Shown here piece after piece: positions 48,601-58,307 of a stretch of 64,000 nt of DNA. The translations under genes and the position numbers were made by a program. Below the pieces are notes generated by a model. The model had not been told where the DNA came from. It worked only from the letters and a program-made list of their open reading frames with translations, and did no database searches. Within the stretch, counting starts at the first letter, position 1; each line of letters begins with the position of its first letter. This DNA is from Larimichthys crocea (taxonomy: Eukaryota > Chordata > Actinopteri > Sciaenidae). The stretch is from positions 15,062,793 through 15,126,792 of the forward strand of contig NC_040027.1 of assembly GCF_000972845.2 (NCBI RefSeq). The letters run 5' to 3'.

Positions 48601-49672
48601 GTACTAATTGAGGAAGAAGATTGAAGAAACAAGGCAAAAGGAAGTGAGAAAGAGACAGAGAGCGAAAACTGAGATCAGAATTAGATAGAAAGAAAGCAGA
48701 TGAGTCAAAAGAAAGAAAATCATGCACAAAATAACGTGTCACTCTCACTTTTTGGATGTCTGAAGACACAAAAGTATGAAAAAAAAAAGAAGTAAAGATA
48801 CTGACCCTGCATGAGAAAGGTGCTCAGCAGCTGGTCCGTGGCCACAGGTTTAATCTCTGTTCGCAGGTTGACGTATCTCCCCACCACTAGAGGTGCTCTC
48901 CTGAACCCCAGGATCCTGCAGAGAGGGTAAACCAACACAGCGTTATTATTACACAGTACTTCTACTCTGTGTTAGACACTCCGATAATGATGCTCACACA
49001 CCTGTCGAGGTGAAAAGCAGCCACCTCTGCGTTGTGTCTGTCGTAGCCTGCATATGGCTCGCCTTCAACCACGTAGTCACGGTTATATCTGAGGAAAGGA
49101 TGGAAAACATAAAGTAAGAATCACTCTTGAGAAATACAGGTGTATAATCCCATTCTAACAAACCTGACCTCTTGGGTTTGAAGACTACTTTCTGTCCTCC
49201 GTCCAGCACCAGCAGCGCTTTGAGCTGCGTGCCCTTATAGCCCACATCTGCCCGTTCAATTTTGGCAGTGCTGAGGGAGGTGAGCACAGCAGCCAGCTCT
49301 GGGGTCTCCTCTGGGTACACCTCTCTCGGGCCCACCCACTGGCTTGCAATTTCCCATGGAGACTGGAGGGTGTGGGTAAGGCGAGCTCCCCGGGACAGAG
49401 AAAGGCCGGCTTCCATCTGTTAGAGGTGGGTAAATAGCACAGTGTGTCATTATATTGATTTATACATCACTGACTTCATACGAGCTACAGCCGATTACAG
49501 TCTTGTGTGTCCTACTTTAAAAATAGCCGTCAGGCACCCTGACCTTGCGAAACGCTCTGAGGTCCCGTCGACTGGCTGCGGAGCCCTCGCCTCCATCCAG
49601 CAGAAAGATCTTGGCCAGGCCCAGCAAGAGGAGCACGGCACACAGAACCACCATGCGCTGTTTGAGCTTCAT
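33445..49672 (-). CDS. fam20b: Glycosaminoglycan xylosylkinase FAM20B, complete
   Basis: Eight coding exons join in phase into 409 aa, the same length as human FAM20B and near-identical over long stretches. The enzyme phosphorylates the 2-OH of xylose in the proteoglycan linker in the Golgi lumen, which promotes glycosaminoglycan chain extension. Visible features: a signal-anchor at about residues 7-25; the linker [14 protein letters not shown] at about 58-71; a nucleotide-binding lobe with GTQLKALL and VVFKPKR (about 105-126); a cysteine-rich insert at 196-213 ([10 protein letters not shown]); the catalytic loop GNADRHHYE with Asp289; and metal-binding Asp309 in LLDNAKSFG. A sequon at Asn193 is conserved. 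The C terminus is VEDRM-type ([11 protein letters not shown]). All splice sites are GT-AG. Introns hold several transposon relics but none disrupts the frame. Confidence 0.97.
33772..33831 (-). CDS. fam20b: fam20b coding exon 7
   Basis: Residues 314-332 ([19 protein letters not shown]), only 60 bases. A 5.7 kb intron separates it from exon 6; that intron hosts a piggyBac relic and a LINE-2-like relic. Confidence 0.94.
34420..34861 (+). mobile_element. LINE-2-like retroelement, 3' coding part
   Basis: The plus strand, with frameshifts and stops, still spells reverse-transcriptase C-terminal motifs: a [10 protein letters not shown] block at about 34536, then [19 protein letters not shown] near 34690 and a VPSRS-like block near 34770. 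It lies in fam20b intron 6 in antisense orientation and is interrupted at 34861 by another repeat. Confidence 0.6.
34862..35612. repeat. Interspersed repeat inserted in the LINE-2-like relic
   Basis: The body has two similar halves, each with an AAAAAGTCTCTTGG start and a TTTGAACGAACTC...GGGATTTTATCC block. It ends GAGGGCCCGACCATCGCTGC then TTGCAGCTTTAATT, an abundant teleost terminal phrase. The LINE-2-like tail resumes immediately after it. Family not certain. Confidence 0.5.
35613..35806 (+). mobile_element. LINE-2-like 3' UTR and tail
   Basis: Contains TGTGAAGCACTTTGGGCTAC, then AAAGGTGCTATATAAATAAA, the typical end of fish L2-type elements. It continues the element that breaks at 34861. 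Confidence 0.65.
36421..38316 (-). mobile_element. Degenerate piggyBac transposon
   Basis: The left end CCCTCCGGTTGTGTTC is preceded by TTAA, the piggyBac target. The right end on the minus strand is CCTTCCCGTCGTGTTC. The right-hand TTAA is lost (CAAC). Minus-strand frames in three pieces keep an acidic N terminus, a middle piece and a DDE-core piece. The element is about 1.9 kb and broken by frameshifts and deletions, so it cannot encode a whole transposase. Confidence 0.75.
36484..37678 (-). pseudogene. piggyBac (PGBD-like) transposase remnant
   Basis: From 37678 the frame runs through an acidic region ([20 protein letters not shown]). At 37436 comes [20 protein letters not shown] and [12 protein letters not shown]. 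At 36861-36487 comes [20 protein letters not shown], followed by [20 protein letters not shown], the conserved D-NFF-TS block of DDE_Tnp_1_7 proteins. Frameshifts separate the pieces and part of the core between about 36870 and 37190 is scrambled. Confidence 0.7.
38317..38675. repeat. MITE-like repeat next to the piggyBac end
   Basis: Starts GGCAACATTATGTAACTTTT and ends ACCGTTGCTTTGAAAG, similar to the repeat at 5852-6085. It abuts the right piggyBac end, which may explain the lost TTAA. Confidence 0.4.
38680..39500. other. fam20b: Intron 6 of fam20b, nothing recognised
   Basis: AT-rich intronic sequence with a short (AAT)n tract at about 39256-39275. Confidence 0.5.
39528..39719 (-). CDS. 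fam20b: fam20b coding exon 6 (catalytic)
   Basis: Completes Arg249, then residues 250-312 with catalytic Asp289 (GNADRHHYE) and Asp309 (LLDNAK). Both aspartates fall at the same numbers as in human FAM20B. Confidence 0.96.
39740..42640. other. fam20b: Intron 5 of fam20b, 3' part, nothing firmly recognised
   Basis: No exon is supported on either strand. Short open frames lack recognisable domains. Confidence 0.45.
42690..42905. repeat. Degenerate teleost retroelement fragment
   Basis: Contains a GTCTGACAGCTGTTGGAATG block, GAAGGACCTGTTGTAGCGCT and a GAGGAGATGTTCAAGGCCTT block. Similar wording occurs in a common fish LINE fragment. No frame remains. Confidence 0.35.
43705..43876 (-). CDS. fam20b: fam20b coding exon 5
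   Basis: Completes Gly192, then residues 193-248 with the sequon and cysteine-rich [14 protein letters not shown] and [19 protein letters not shown]. Preceded by a 4.9 kb intron. Confidence 0.96.
43900..45155. other. fam20b: Intron 4 of fam20b, 3' part, nothing recognised
   Basis: No gene or clear repeat family is seen here. Confidence 0.45.
45160..45388 (-). repeat. Inverted copy of the tRNA-headed teleost repeat
   Basis: Read on the minus strand it starts GTGGAGTAGTTAGCATTCAC, then CAAGAACGTTCCTGGTTCGA, the TTTGGACTGTGG-type block (reversed) and GCGACTTGTCCAG. It is better preserved around the B box (GGTTCGAACC) than the copy at 4865. Confidence 0.6.
45397..46004. mobile_element. hAT-like MITE with 8-bp target duplication
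   Basis: Flanked on both sides by AATATTGA (45389-45396 and 46005-46012), an exact 8-bp duplication as made by hAT transposases. The right end on the minus strand is AGGGTTGCAAAATTCTGGGA and the left end is the diverged ATAGGTTGGTAAATCTCCAG. The interior repeats CTCCATGGGAA blocks in opposite orientation. No coding capacity. Confidence 0.75.
46015..48790. other. fam20b: Intron 4 of fam20b, 5' part, nothing firmly recognised
   Basis: AT-rich sequence without supported exons. Open frames on both strands lack recognisable domains. Confidence 0.45.
48806..48915 (-). CDS. fam20b: fam20b coding exon 4
   Basis: Residues 156-191 ([20 protein letters not shown] and onward to STFLMQ). Donor GG|GTCAGT, phase 1. 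Confidence 0.95.
49002..49088 (-). CDS. fam20b: fam20b coding exon 3
   Basis: Residues 127-154, including [20 protein letters not shown]. Ends at GACAG|GTGTGT, phase 2. Confidence 0.95.
49169..49416 (-). CDS. fam20b: fam20b coding exon 2
   Basis: Residues 44-125 and part of Arg126, TCTAACAG acceptor to AG|GTCAGG donor, phase 2. Contains [11 protein letters not shown] and the GTQLKALL and VVFKPK strands. Confidence 0.96.
49544..49672 (-). CDS. fam20b: fam20b coding exon 1
   Basis: Residues 1-43, from ATG at 49672 ([10 protein letters not shown], matching the human start) to an AAG|GTCAGG donor, phase 0. Encodes the membrane anchor. The same exon has about 257 bases of 5' UTR, back to an acceptor at 49930. 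Confidence 0.95.
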
Positions 49673-49929
49673 CTCCACCCCTCCTCACCCGACGCTGTGT
49701 GTGTCCCCCGCAGCAATCCCCCCCCCTCCACACACACCCCTCACCCTTGATGCATGGCCCCTTTCGAATCCTCGTCGCCTGTCCGTCCCGTCCTGTCCGT
49801 CCTGTCCCGTCAGATAAACTCTTCTAAAAAAAATTTTTTAAAAAGAGGACGGGAGCTTTTCGCTGCCTTCCTACAAACTCAGCAAAGAGGCGTTCGCGTG
49901 GAGGGAAGAGGAGCAGAGATGGGCGATAT
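49673..49929 (-). other. fam20b: fam20b 5' UTR in the first coding exon
   Basis: Bounded upstream by the acceptor TTTCCTAG|ATATCGCCC after a long pyrimidine tract. Locally GC-rich, with repeated CCTGTCCGTC motifs at about 49781-49810. Confidence 0.6.
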
Positions 49930-49934
49930 CTAGG

Positions 49935-51020
49935 AAACAGAAGAGAGAGAGAGAAAAAAAAAAAACATACCATCAATAATACGTGGAGAGAAAAACTGAT
50001 TGATTTGCTTCCCGTCTCGCTTGTTTCCCCTCAGGACAGACGATGACCCAGTACTGCAGCACAGCTGAAGCCCGTCCAGCGGATGTATGACACAGGCTGC
50101 TCTGTGTGTACATTCAGAGAAACCTGAATATTAAAGTTTACTTTGGCTGTGCCACTACAAGCTGGGCTGTGTCACAGACAGACAGATAATTGATTTTCTT
50201 TATTGCATTAGGTTAATATGGGTTTAAATTAAATCTGTGCAAAGACTTTAAACCTGTGCTAAGAGGTTAAACATTTACATGTGCAGCATTGAAAAACTTC
50301 CCTGTTTATCTCTTTAAATGTGTAATTTTGCATCTTATTTTATTTATTTATTTATTTTTAAATCGACCCTGTCTGTTCCCAATGAGGGGATGATGTTGCT
50401 GTGGTGCAGAGAGAGAGAGGAGGAGGTCAGATAAGGTGTCGGACAAACAAACCTTTAATTAATTAATTAATTAAATGAATTAATTAAGAAATAAATTTGA
50501 GCTAAGAGCTTTAAAAAATAAAAAAAACATATGTTGTGAGCCGTTACATCACAACCAACAACCAACTGCCACGTTTAACTGACATTTAACGGACGTTTAA
50601 CGGACACCGCAGCCGTTAACAACCGTTTATCGCACGAGCTTTAGCCGTTAGCAGCTAAATAAATTTAAAAAAAAAAAGCCCCGGTGTGTTTGAGCTCCGG
50701 CCACGCAGGCAGGGAGCCGTTACGTCCACACAATCGGTCTTTCATGATGTTTACTGACAGCCAGAGAGAAAACGGTTGGCTACAACTGACCGCATTAAAA
50801 ACACCTCTGTGTCTTAATGGTAGCTCCGTTTAAAACGTGTTTTCTAACCGTTCACACGGTGTTAACACTCGGTGATACATTCACGTTCACATGAACGACG
50901 GTTAGCCGCCGTAGCAAACCGCCGCTGTGTTCGGTTAGCAGTCGGTTAGCTTACAGTAGTAGCGCTACGTCGTCTGTTGTTTTTATTTATTTTTATTTTT
51001 TTATTTCACTGTCCACCGAA
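49935..51020. other. fam20b: First intron of fam20b
   Basis: Lies between the non-coding exon and the first coding exon. Contains an (AATT)n run at about 50456-50488. Part of it (50530-50960) is richer in CpG and GTTAGC-like motifs. Confidence 0.5.
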
Positions 51021-51029
51021 CCGACTTAC

Positions 51030-51300
51030 CTTTTTTAAGGCGAGGTGCCGTTACACAAAGTAAAGCCTCCAAACTGCGTGTAAAGTCCTGCGACGTTCAC
51101 GTTTATATTCCCTAAAGCTGGCTCCTCTGCTAAAAGTCACGGTGGTTTATCGTTTTCTCATTCCCCTCCGGTAGCTCCCTTTCCTCCGCCCTTTTCCTCC
51201 GATTCCTTCTGTGGCCTGCCATGTCCACTTCCGAAACACTTCCTACCTCCTCCCCGTGAGTCCTCCACCCGGCCACCAGGTGGCGGCGCTGCCTCGTGAA
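51030..51300 (-). promoter_or_regulatory. fam20b: fam20b non-coding first exon and promoter region
   Basis: A strong donor, AAAAAAG|GTAAGTCGG, falls at 51029-51021 on the minus strand and pairs with the acceptor at 49930. The exon therefore ends at 51030 and transcription should begin within about 250 bases upstream. The area has scattered CpG and CCTCCG/CCACC-rich motifs and no obvious TATA box, as in housekeeping promoters. Confidence 0.5.
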
Positions 51301-51492
51301 TACGTCCACGCGTTACGTGGATGTCAGTGATTAAACAGTTCAAACTTTTCTCTGTCAGTGGTTTGAACCGAGCATCAAGAACTGCAGTTCCTCTAATGTC
51401 CACTTGAGGCTGGCTGCAGAATGAGTCAGTCTCCATAAGTCCACATGTTTGTTTTTTTCATTCATTTATTTAATTGGACCATGTGCAGTATT

Positions 51493-51570
51493 ATACGGAA
51501 GCCCTAAAAGGCCATACATACATACATACATTTTAATCCACCCGTTTTCCCGTGATAATGTAATACATTT
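51493..51570. repeat. Solo end of the hairpin MITE
   Basis: Matches the left terminus of the element at 51748 (TACGGAAGCCCTAAAAGGCC, then CATACATACAT and CCGTTTTCCCGTGATAA). It stops after about 75 bases. Confidence 0.65.
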
Positions 51571-51747
51571 CCTCTGTTTTCTCAGTCTGTGCTATTGAGT
51601 GTAACTTTGTATTTTGTACTATGTGTCCTGTGTGTTTTTTGCTTTGTACTGTTTATTATTGTGCTGTAATATGTTTTAATTGTGTCTGCCGAAGGGATTG
51701 CAGATGAAAAGTAGCTGTAAACTGACTCTGGTGCAGTACATCAAATG

Positions 51748-52475
51748 TAATCGTTTATGTTTAATACTACGGAAGCCCTAAAAGGCCATACATACATACA
51801 TTTTATTCCACCTGTTTTCCCGTGATAACGAGAAAATTTCCTCCGTTTTCCCGTGATAACGAGATAATTAATTTGAGATCTCGAGAAAACAAAGCGATAG
51901 TCTAGTGTATTAAGTGCGCCCGTATTACAGAATGTATGGCAAATGCATGTAGCCCATAATACGGAGCGAGCAAACCCGCCACCGTAAAATCCCTTTGATC
52001 CATAATTTCTGACAAAGGTTGATACACTTGATCTCAGGACTGGAGTGAGGATTAGCCAAAGAAATTATGGATCAAAGAGGTTTTACAGTGGAGTTAATAT
52101 TGCACATAATGCCCTTTTCAATTCAAAATAATGAACTTTGAGGCTGAATTGCTCAAAAATGATACAGTAAATATGTTTGACACTGTCAGGATGGTCCTGA
52201 GATCAAGTGTATTAACCTTTGTCATAAATTATGGATCAAAGGGATTTTACATTTTACAGTGGCGTAATAGGTTCGCTTGCTCCGTATCATGGACTACATG
52301 CATTTGCCATACATTCTGTAATACGGGCGCACTTAATACACTAGACTATCATTTTGTTTTCTCGAGATCTCGAATTAATTATCTCGTTATCACGGGAAAA
52401 CAGGTGGAATAAAATGTATGTATGTATATATGTATGGCCTTTTAGGGCTTCCGTAGTATTAAACATAAACGATTA
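51748..52475. mobile_element. Long-hairpin MITE with ~290-bp inverted arms
   Basis: The left arm starts TAATCGTTTATGTTTAATAC and the right arm ends with its exact reverse complement. The arms stay complementary through TACGGAAGCCCTAAAAGGCC, the GATAACGAGATAATTAATT block, CGAGATCTCGAG and CATTTGCCATACATTCTG, down to about GATCTCAGGA (52040) and TCCTGAGATC (52195). There is no transposase. The superfamily is unclear. Confidence 0.8.
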
Positions 52476-52479
52476 GGGC

Positions 52480-53440
52480 ATTATGTTCAAATGTCCAACT
52501 TCACAGCAGAAATAAACATGTTTACAGCCTGGTACAAAAAACAGTTTTGCTCTCTATAGCTAATTTCCCCGTTCATAACAACTGTTCTGGGTCTGAATCT
52601 CTATTTAACTCACCTGTTCAAATTATATTAAGGCTTAAAGTTGTGCAGAATTAACAGTGTGGCTGCTTTGACTTACAGGTATGTGCTGTTACAGATGGTT
52701 TGTTTGAGCATGAGTTCAGCTACCAAGTCACTGTAGACTGTCACGGTGTCTTAAACGACAACAGCAGAGAGGATACAGGACACAAGTCATTCAAGCTTTC
52801 CTTGGTTTTCACATGGTTTGAATTGCTTGTGTGTATTATGTGCAAACCATGTGCAAACCATGTTACCTTAGTGTTTGAGAACCACAGTCTTTTTATTTTT
52901 ACAACACCCACAAGAGGGCTACAGCACCGTTGTAAAAATGAATGAAATGAACGAAAATACTCAGATAAGATTTGTTCAATTTAACATCTAAGAGTAAGTG
53001 ATCTGATTCAGTAAAAAGACTTGAACTTCCCAACACTATGAGCGTCCAGCAGCCCACCTCAGGTCTGCAGATGATCGGCGTCTTTTAAATTATCCGGGAA
53101 GACTGCCAACAGAGATTTTGAACTTTAAAATGTCTCTTCAGAAACTTATGGGTGATGTCATGCATAGGCTACGTCGTCCATTCTTTATACCGTCAGTAGT
53201 TTAAACACATAATGTGTTGAACATTAAAGTTTACTTTGGCTGTTAAAAGTAGGTCTTGGTATTTTCCCCCCCTGTCAACCCTTATAACAAAGCTATGTTG
53301 GATTGCACAGCCTGGTTATTCCTTTTCAGACAGTTTTATTTGGATTTTTTTCTTGTAATTAGCAAGAAAATAAGCAAAAATTTGAAAGTAGTCCAGTTTG
53401 TAAGTTTTATGGGAATCTGTCAGAAAATAAGGGTTGTTAT
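52480..53440. other. Intergenic between fam20b and ralgps2
   Basis: No gene supported. A 21-base phrase at 53223-53243 is shared with 50130-50150. Confidence 0.5.
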
Positions 53441-53453
53441 TTTTTTTCTCCAA

Positions 53454-53545
53454 CACACGTGGAAGGGGAGCGTGAGGATGTGGGTAGTCAGTTGTTTGCA
53501 ATCTGTAAACTTACTACACTAAATCATACACACTGGACCTTTAAA
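53454..53545. repeat. Teleost repeat fragment ending CACTGGACCTTTAA
   Basis: Ends in CATACACACTGGACCTTTAA and contains a GTCAGTTGTTTGCAATCTG block, typical of one arm of a fish MITE family. Confidence 0.45.
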
Positions 53546-53614
53546 AACAAAAGAAATCTGCTGTTTTTCTGCTTTCCTCGCCTCTTAAAACATATTTATT
53601 TCACAAAAAACACC

Positions 53615-53780
53615 TTAGCGTGTAGGATTTAGTGGCATTTAGCAGTGTGGTTTCTGAATTAAAACTTCCTCGCTTCACACTTTTGTAAGCACAAATGAGA
53701 ACATAGTTATGAATATTACATTAAATGTGCCATTATCTGTAAATAGAGTCCTGTAGTTCTTACAGACTGGATCTTTAAGT
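53615..53780. repeat. Teleost repeat fragment, related family
   Basis: Contains GTGTAGGATTTAGTGGCATT near its start, AGAGTCCTGTAGTTCTTACA and ACTGGATCTTTAAG at its end. It lies beside the preceding fragment in the opposite order and is likely a broken MITE. Confidence 0.4.
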
Positions 53781-54394
53781 TGAGTTTCCATTTCAAATAT
53801 ACTTGAGTAAACCACACCATACTCAATAGAAAGAAACACTATTGGATATTATATTGTCCTTATATATTTATAATAAACATACATTTACAGCAAAGTGCTG
53901 AATATAACTAGTCTAGGTAGCAAAAATTTGGAATTACATAAGTAATGTGTTCCTTTACCAGCTGGCCCCTCAATGAAAACGAACCCACAGCTGTTCATTA
54001 GAAATCCAGCATCTGTATTATGATGAATGTGACCATAACCGCAGCCTTGTGAAGTAATGTTTCATTAAGACAAATTACTGACTGCATAAAAATAATCACA
54101 CACAATTAGAGCAACCGAAGGTAATGTAATTTTGTTGCTTGTTATTTTGTTAGCCGTTCCAAGAATCTAAACTTTTGGTTAATATTTTGGCAATTAAAGT
54201 GGAATACTAATCAAGAAATTAAACTGCCACTAAGGAGGGAACTTTCCTCGACAGTTAGAGCAGCTTTCAGTCATCCGAGCTACTCTCTAACAATTTAAAA
54301 CAGCAGCTTGGGAAACGTTGGAGCTGATTATTTGTATTTAAATGTCCCTCCATCATATGGATCTACAACAGAGGAATGAGCACGAGACAGATGT

Positions 54395-54426
54395 GTGGAG
54401 TAAAAAAAGGGCAGAGTGTTTATTGG
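54395..54426 (-). terminator. ralgps2: Putative poly(A) signal of ralgps2
   Basis: AATAAA on the minus strand at 54424-54419 precedes an AT-rich plus-strand stretch. It would end a 3' UTR of about 3.9 kb. Nearer signals cannot be excluded. Confidence 0.35.
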
Positions 54427-57376
54427 TTCTCAGTCTTCACACCAGGCGAGCGCATCACTCGGCGGCGAGGTCACAGCGCTCGCCACAGTCATGACACAGG
54501 CAGACAGAGACAGATGCACACAGAGCCAGGTAAAAGGGTGAGGGTCAAAGGTCAACTACACATCACCCTCGTCACCTTCAGAGACTTGAACGAAGGTTTG
54601 CTGTTGCTTGTCCTTGGTAAACAGTGAATGATGCCTGTCCGGTGCACGGGAGGCACAGATTCACATTGATTCTCCTCCTCGTCAGAGGATTAACACGTCG
54701 TATAACCACGCCGAACACTTCGTCTGGCTGAACCCTTCATCTCAACTGTTCATGACTGTTAATAAAAGAATGAATTCAGGAAGCAGATTCACTCAAACAC
54801 AGTTAATACAGGGCAAATTGTGCATTTGTAGAAAGTATGGTCAATGTAAAAGGAAACAACATGAACGTTCACCACTTAAAAAGGGGAATTTTCAAGCATG
54901 TTATCAAGTTTCTTTGTAATAACCAGAAATTATCTTAAATGAGGAGCGCCAGACATTTTTTAAATTTTCTCCACACTGATCCCATAACAAGATGATCACA
55001 GGGTCATTATGTTGTAGTAGTGATTGGCCTTGAAATCCAAGAAATGAGTCGACTAAAAACCACAAAACATCCCGAAATTGAAACACGTGTTTCTGTTATT
55101 TTGACCATACGCTGTACAGAAATAATAATAATAATAATAAAAAAAGAAAAAACATGTAAACTCAGGTTACAGTGAGGAAAACCTCACAAAAAGCGCTCGA
55201 CATTATCTGGGTTTGTACACCAGGGGAAGATTGTTACGCCTAAACTGATTCAAATAAACCTCCCACGACAAGTCGGGTTAGGTTTAAAACTTGTAACAGT
55301 CTGTCTTTCATCGTTCTCGATTAACATGAAAGAAGGGGAAATGTGATGGGGATGTTGACTGTCTACATTGTGTGTGTGTTTACATCTCAGCTACTTCTGT
55401 TTACACTCCTTTTTTCCCCCCTCAGAGTTCACATCAGTTCTTGCTTCACTGCAACAATTTGCCTCCGCTCCAAAACCGCCCAAAACTCTGTCCAACCTGT
55501 TTTATTTCTTTCATTCACAGCCGCTCTTGGCCAACCAATCCAATTAAAATACCAGCAGTGATCAGCCTTCTATAGTGCTTCAGCTCTGGGATTTTGTCCA
55601 TTCAAAGTCTCTGCTCAATTATGCAGCAAAACAAAACACAGGTAGACACAGGTGAGTACAGTACCCACTATCTACTTCCTGTACGACACGAGTCGTGGCA
55701 TCAGCCGAGGGGGGGGTCTGTCACACAGAAGGATTACGCACACGTCAGCCTCGACGGACTGCTTGAATTACAATGTTTTTATAAAAAATAGAGAAGTGTG
55801 CATAGGCACATACTAACTGCCGTGTTTCGTGTGCCTGTCTTTGGCGTCCTCATTCATTCTTCCACAGGTTCACCTACGACCATCTCTCCTTCAGTTAATA
55901 TACAATACAAAAAAAAAAAGGATTGGACATCTCTTTATGGGCACTAAATTGTCTTTGCCTCAGTTTGAATTCTTGACTATTGTGCTGAAGACAGTTTAAA
56001 TGCATAAGTGGGCCTGGATATTAGCCTGAAGAAGAAGAAGGGTTGACTGAAGCACACCAGAGGGGATCGGGTGAGTGTCCCATCGCCTCCCTTTTTCAAC
56101 AACCTGTAACTAACGCTGAGCTTAAAATACCCCATTGATAAGCGGGACATTTGCTTCTACATACTGTAATACATGTCTTAAAGTTCATAAAGTACATGTG
56201 GAGCATTAAAGGGATTGTGATTTTGGGCAAATGATTGTGTAAACATACAGTGTAAACAAATGTTTTTTAAAAAGGATAGTAGAATCTGATGAACGTTACT
56301 GAGTTCCCCTCCATCATTGTCAGCTCCATGATCCTCATCTTGTTTGCTGCATTTGGATGCAATTTGCTCCCAATGAAAACAAACAGCAGTTGTCCATTTG
56401 TGGCACCAGGAAACATCTGTGATGCACAGTGGTCAAATCCCAGGTTTTGTTTCCCTCCCTCCCCTTTCCTCCTCACTGTTCACACACCACTACCCACTGC
56501 AGCTCTGTCCCGTCCTAACGTTTTGTCAACCTGAAGAAAAAAAACAGTGACGTTACATCACTTGGCACTAATCATAACCAAGGTGCTTAAGCTATTCCTA
56601 ATCAGATGTAATATGGTTAGGGTCTAAAATTGAGCTGGGTCCTGGTTAATAGAATAGAAGGGGCACACACACACACAAAAAAAAGAGAAAAGAAAATTCA
56701 CATGTACATAAAATATTCAAAGTAACTGCTCAAAAAAAACACAAAATGTAACATTCAAATGTAACAGACGAAACTACTACATGGTAATACTGTGAACTGC
56801 ACCATCCCTCCCGAAAGAAATGAAACAAAAACTAACACAAAATAATATAAACAAACAAGATTTAAAATAGACTCTGTATGGCTCCAGGTAGCTTTGAATG
56901 TCTGCTCCAGACCAGAGGCTCTAACCATATTAAGCAACAAGAAGAGGAGATAAAATCATGTGTGATGAGTTCTCGTTGCTCTCTCTCTCTGTCTCTGTCT
57001 CTGTTGGACTCTTTCACAGCTTAAAGTCTTTAGTGTTTAGTATGTGTGTGAGTCTGGTGAACCGAGCGCCGCTTTCTTTCTTTTTCTTTTTTTTTTGTTG
57101 TTTGTTTGAGCAAAGAGCAGACAACACTGGAGAAACACAAAGATACAGATTTGTAAAAAAAAAAAAAAAAGATTAATTGTCTTCTACCCGACCCCGAACA
57201 CGTCTTAGCTTAGATTCTGGGATTATCGTACCTATGTTGAACACAGACAAGATTCCTGTCATTTAAGCAAATATTTGCCCTCCCACCCTCACCCCTCCTC
57301 AGCCTGTGCAGTGATTCAAACACACACACACACGTACGTCGTACAGAACACACAGCAGAGTATATGACAAAAAAAA

Positions 57377-57408
<32 letters not shown>
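57377..57408. repeat. (TG)n microsatellite
   Basis: Alternating TG run of about 15 units. Confidence 0.9.
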
Positions 57409-58014
57409 AGGGGAGGCTAAGTTCTGTAATAAAAACTGGACACATTCAGGAAGTGTGGGAATTGTCTCTGCTGGAATCACTTGCGAATCAGAGCCCTTTA
57501 CGTTTATGATGCGATCAAATAGGCGTGTGTGTGTGTGTGTGAGAGAAAGAGTGAGTACGTAGTTCATGTAAATAATCGTGTGACTCCAAGCCAACTAAAG
57601 TGAATCAAGAGTTCAACAATTGAATGTGAACCGATTAAGTAAAAAAAAAAAGAAAAAGTGTTTTCAAACCCTCCAAAGTCCGATGGGTTAGTCCGATGTG
57701 AGTGTGCGTGTTGTGATTGTGTGTCCGGCCGATTGAAAAAGGCAGGAGAAATCTTGCATACGAGCGTTGGCGGGGACACAAATAAAAATAGTAAACCCCT
57801 TTAAAAAAAAAGAAAAAGAAAAAGAAAAAACAGAGCAGAGGATCGTCTGTCCGCTCCAGAGAGGACAGTCTGCTTGCGAGAGAGAGGAGAGGAGAAGTCG
57901 AATGGCTCCGCTGAAGTGCTGAACAGTAAAAACAAAAAGACACTGAGCAAATGGGAGACGAGAGCAGTGGTGCAGGTCCTTGTTCAGTAGTCAGCACATC
58001 CAAAAACACTTTCA

Positions 58015-58052
58015 TCCACACACGCACACGCACACGCACACGCACACGCACA

Positions 58053-58088
<36 letters not shown>
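58015..58088. repeat. Compound (CACACG)n / (CA)n repeat
   Basis: Strict purine-pyrimidine alternation for about 70 bases, first as CACACG hexamers, then as pure CA. Confidence 0.9.
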
Positions 58089-58090
<2 letters not shown>

Positions 58091-58200
58091 GTACTCTGGT
58101 TAAGGCAGTGGTGGCAGGTGAGGCTGCAGTGAGGCCGGGGCTAGAATCGGAGAATCTGCGTTCAGGGCTCATGGCAGTGAAAGCTCCCACTACTGAGTCA

Positions 58201-58258
58201 ATACTCCTCATCCTCCTCATCCTCCTCATCCTCCTCCTCCTCCTCATCCTCCTCTGTC
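58201..58258 (-). repeat. ralgps2: Purine-rich GAGGAT repeat in ralgps2 3' UTR
   Basis: On the transcript strand this is a run of GAGGATGAG units starting about 50 bases after the stop codon. It is not in frame with the coding sequence. Confidence 0.85.
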
Positions 58259-58307
58259 TGCTTCCTTGTCCCTCTCTCCTTTGCTCAGTCACACTCCTCA
58301 GCGTCGC

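Larger units (their letters stand above)
54427..58307 (-). other. ralgps2: Inferred long 3' UTR of ralgps2
   Basis: No coding exon is supported here. It contains several CA/TG runs, a poly(A) run at about 57156-57170, an (AAT)n run at about 55123-55140 and a GAGGAT-type purine repeat close to the stop. Vertebrate ralgps genes can have long 3' UTRs, so this is plausible but unproven. Confidence 0.4.

Noticed and set aside
49530..49817. Overlapping open frames on both strands around the fam20b start
   Set aside because: They are shadows in GC-rich DNA; only the frame starting at 49672 matches FAM20B and joins in phase.
51158..51436. 92-codon minus-strand frame at the fam20b promoter
   Set aside because: Gly/Glu-rich, low-complexity, no homology recognised, and it overlaps the inferred transcription start.
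57635..58292. Long minus-strand frames of repeated Cys-Val, Arg-Val or Arg-Met residues
   Set aside because: Produced by CA/TG and CTCCTCAT simple repeats.
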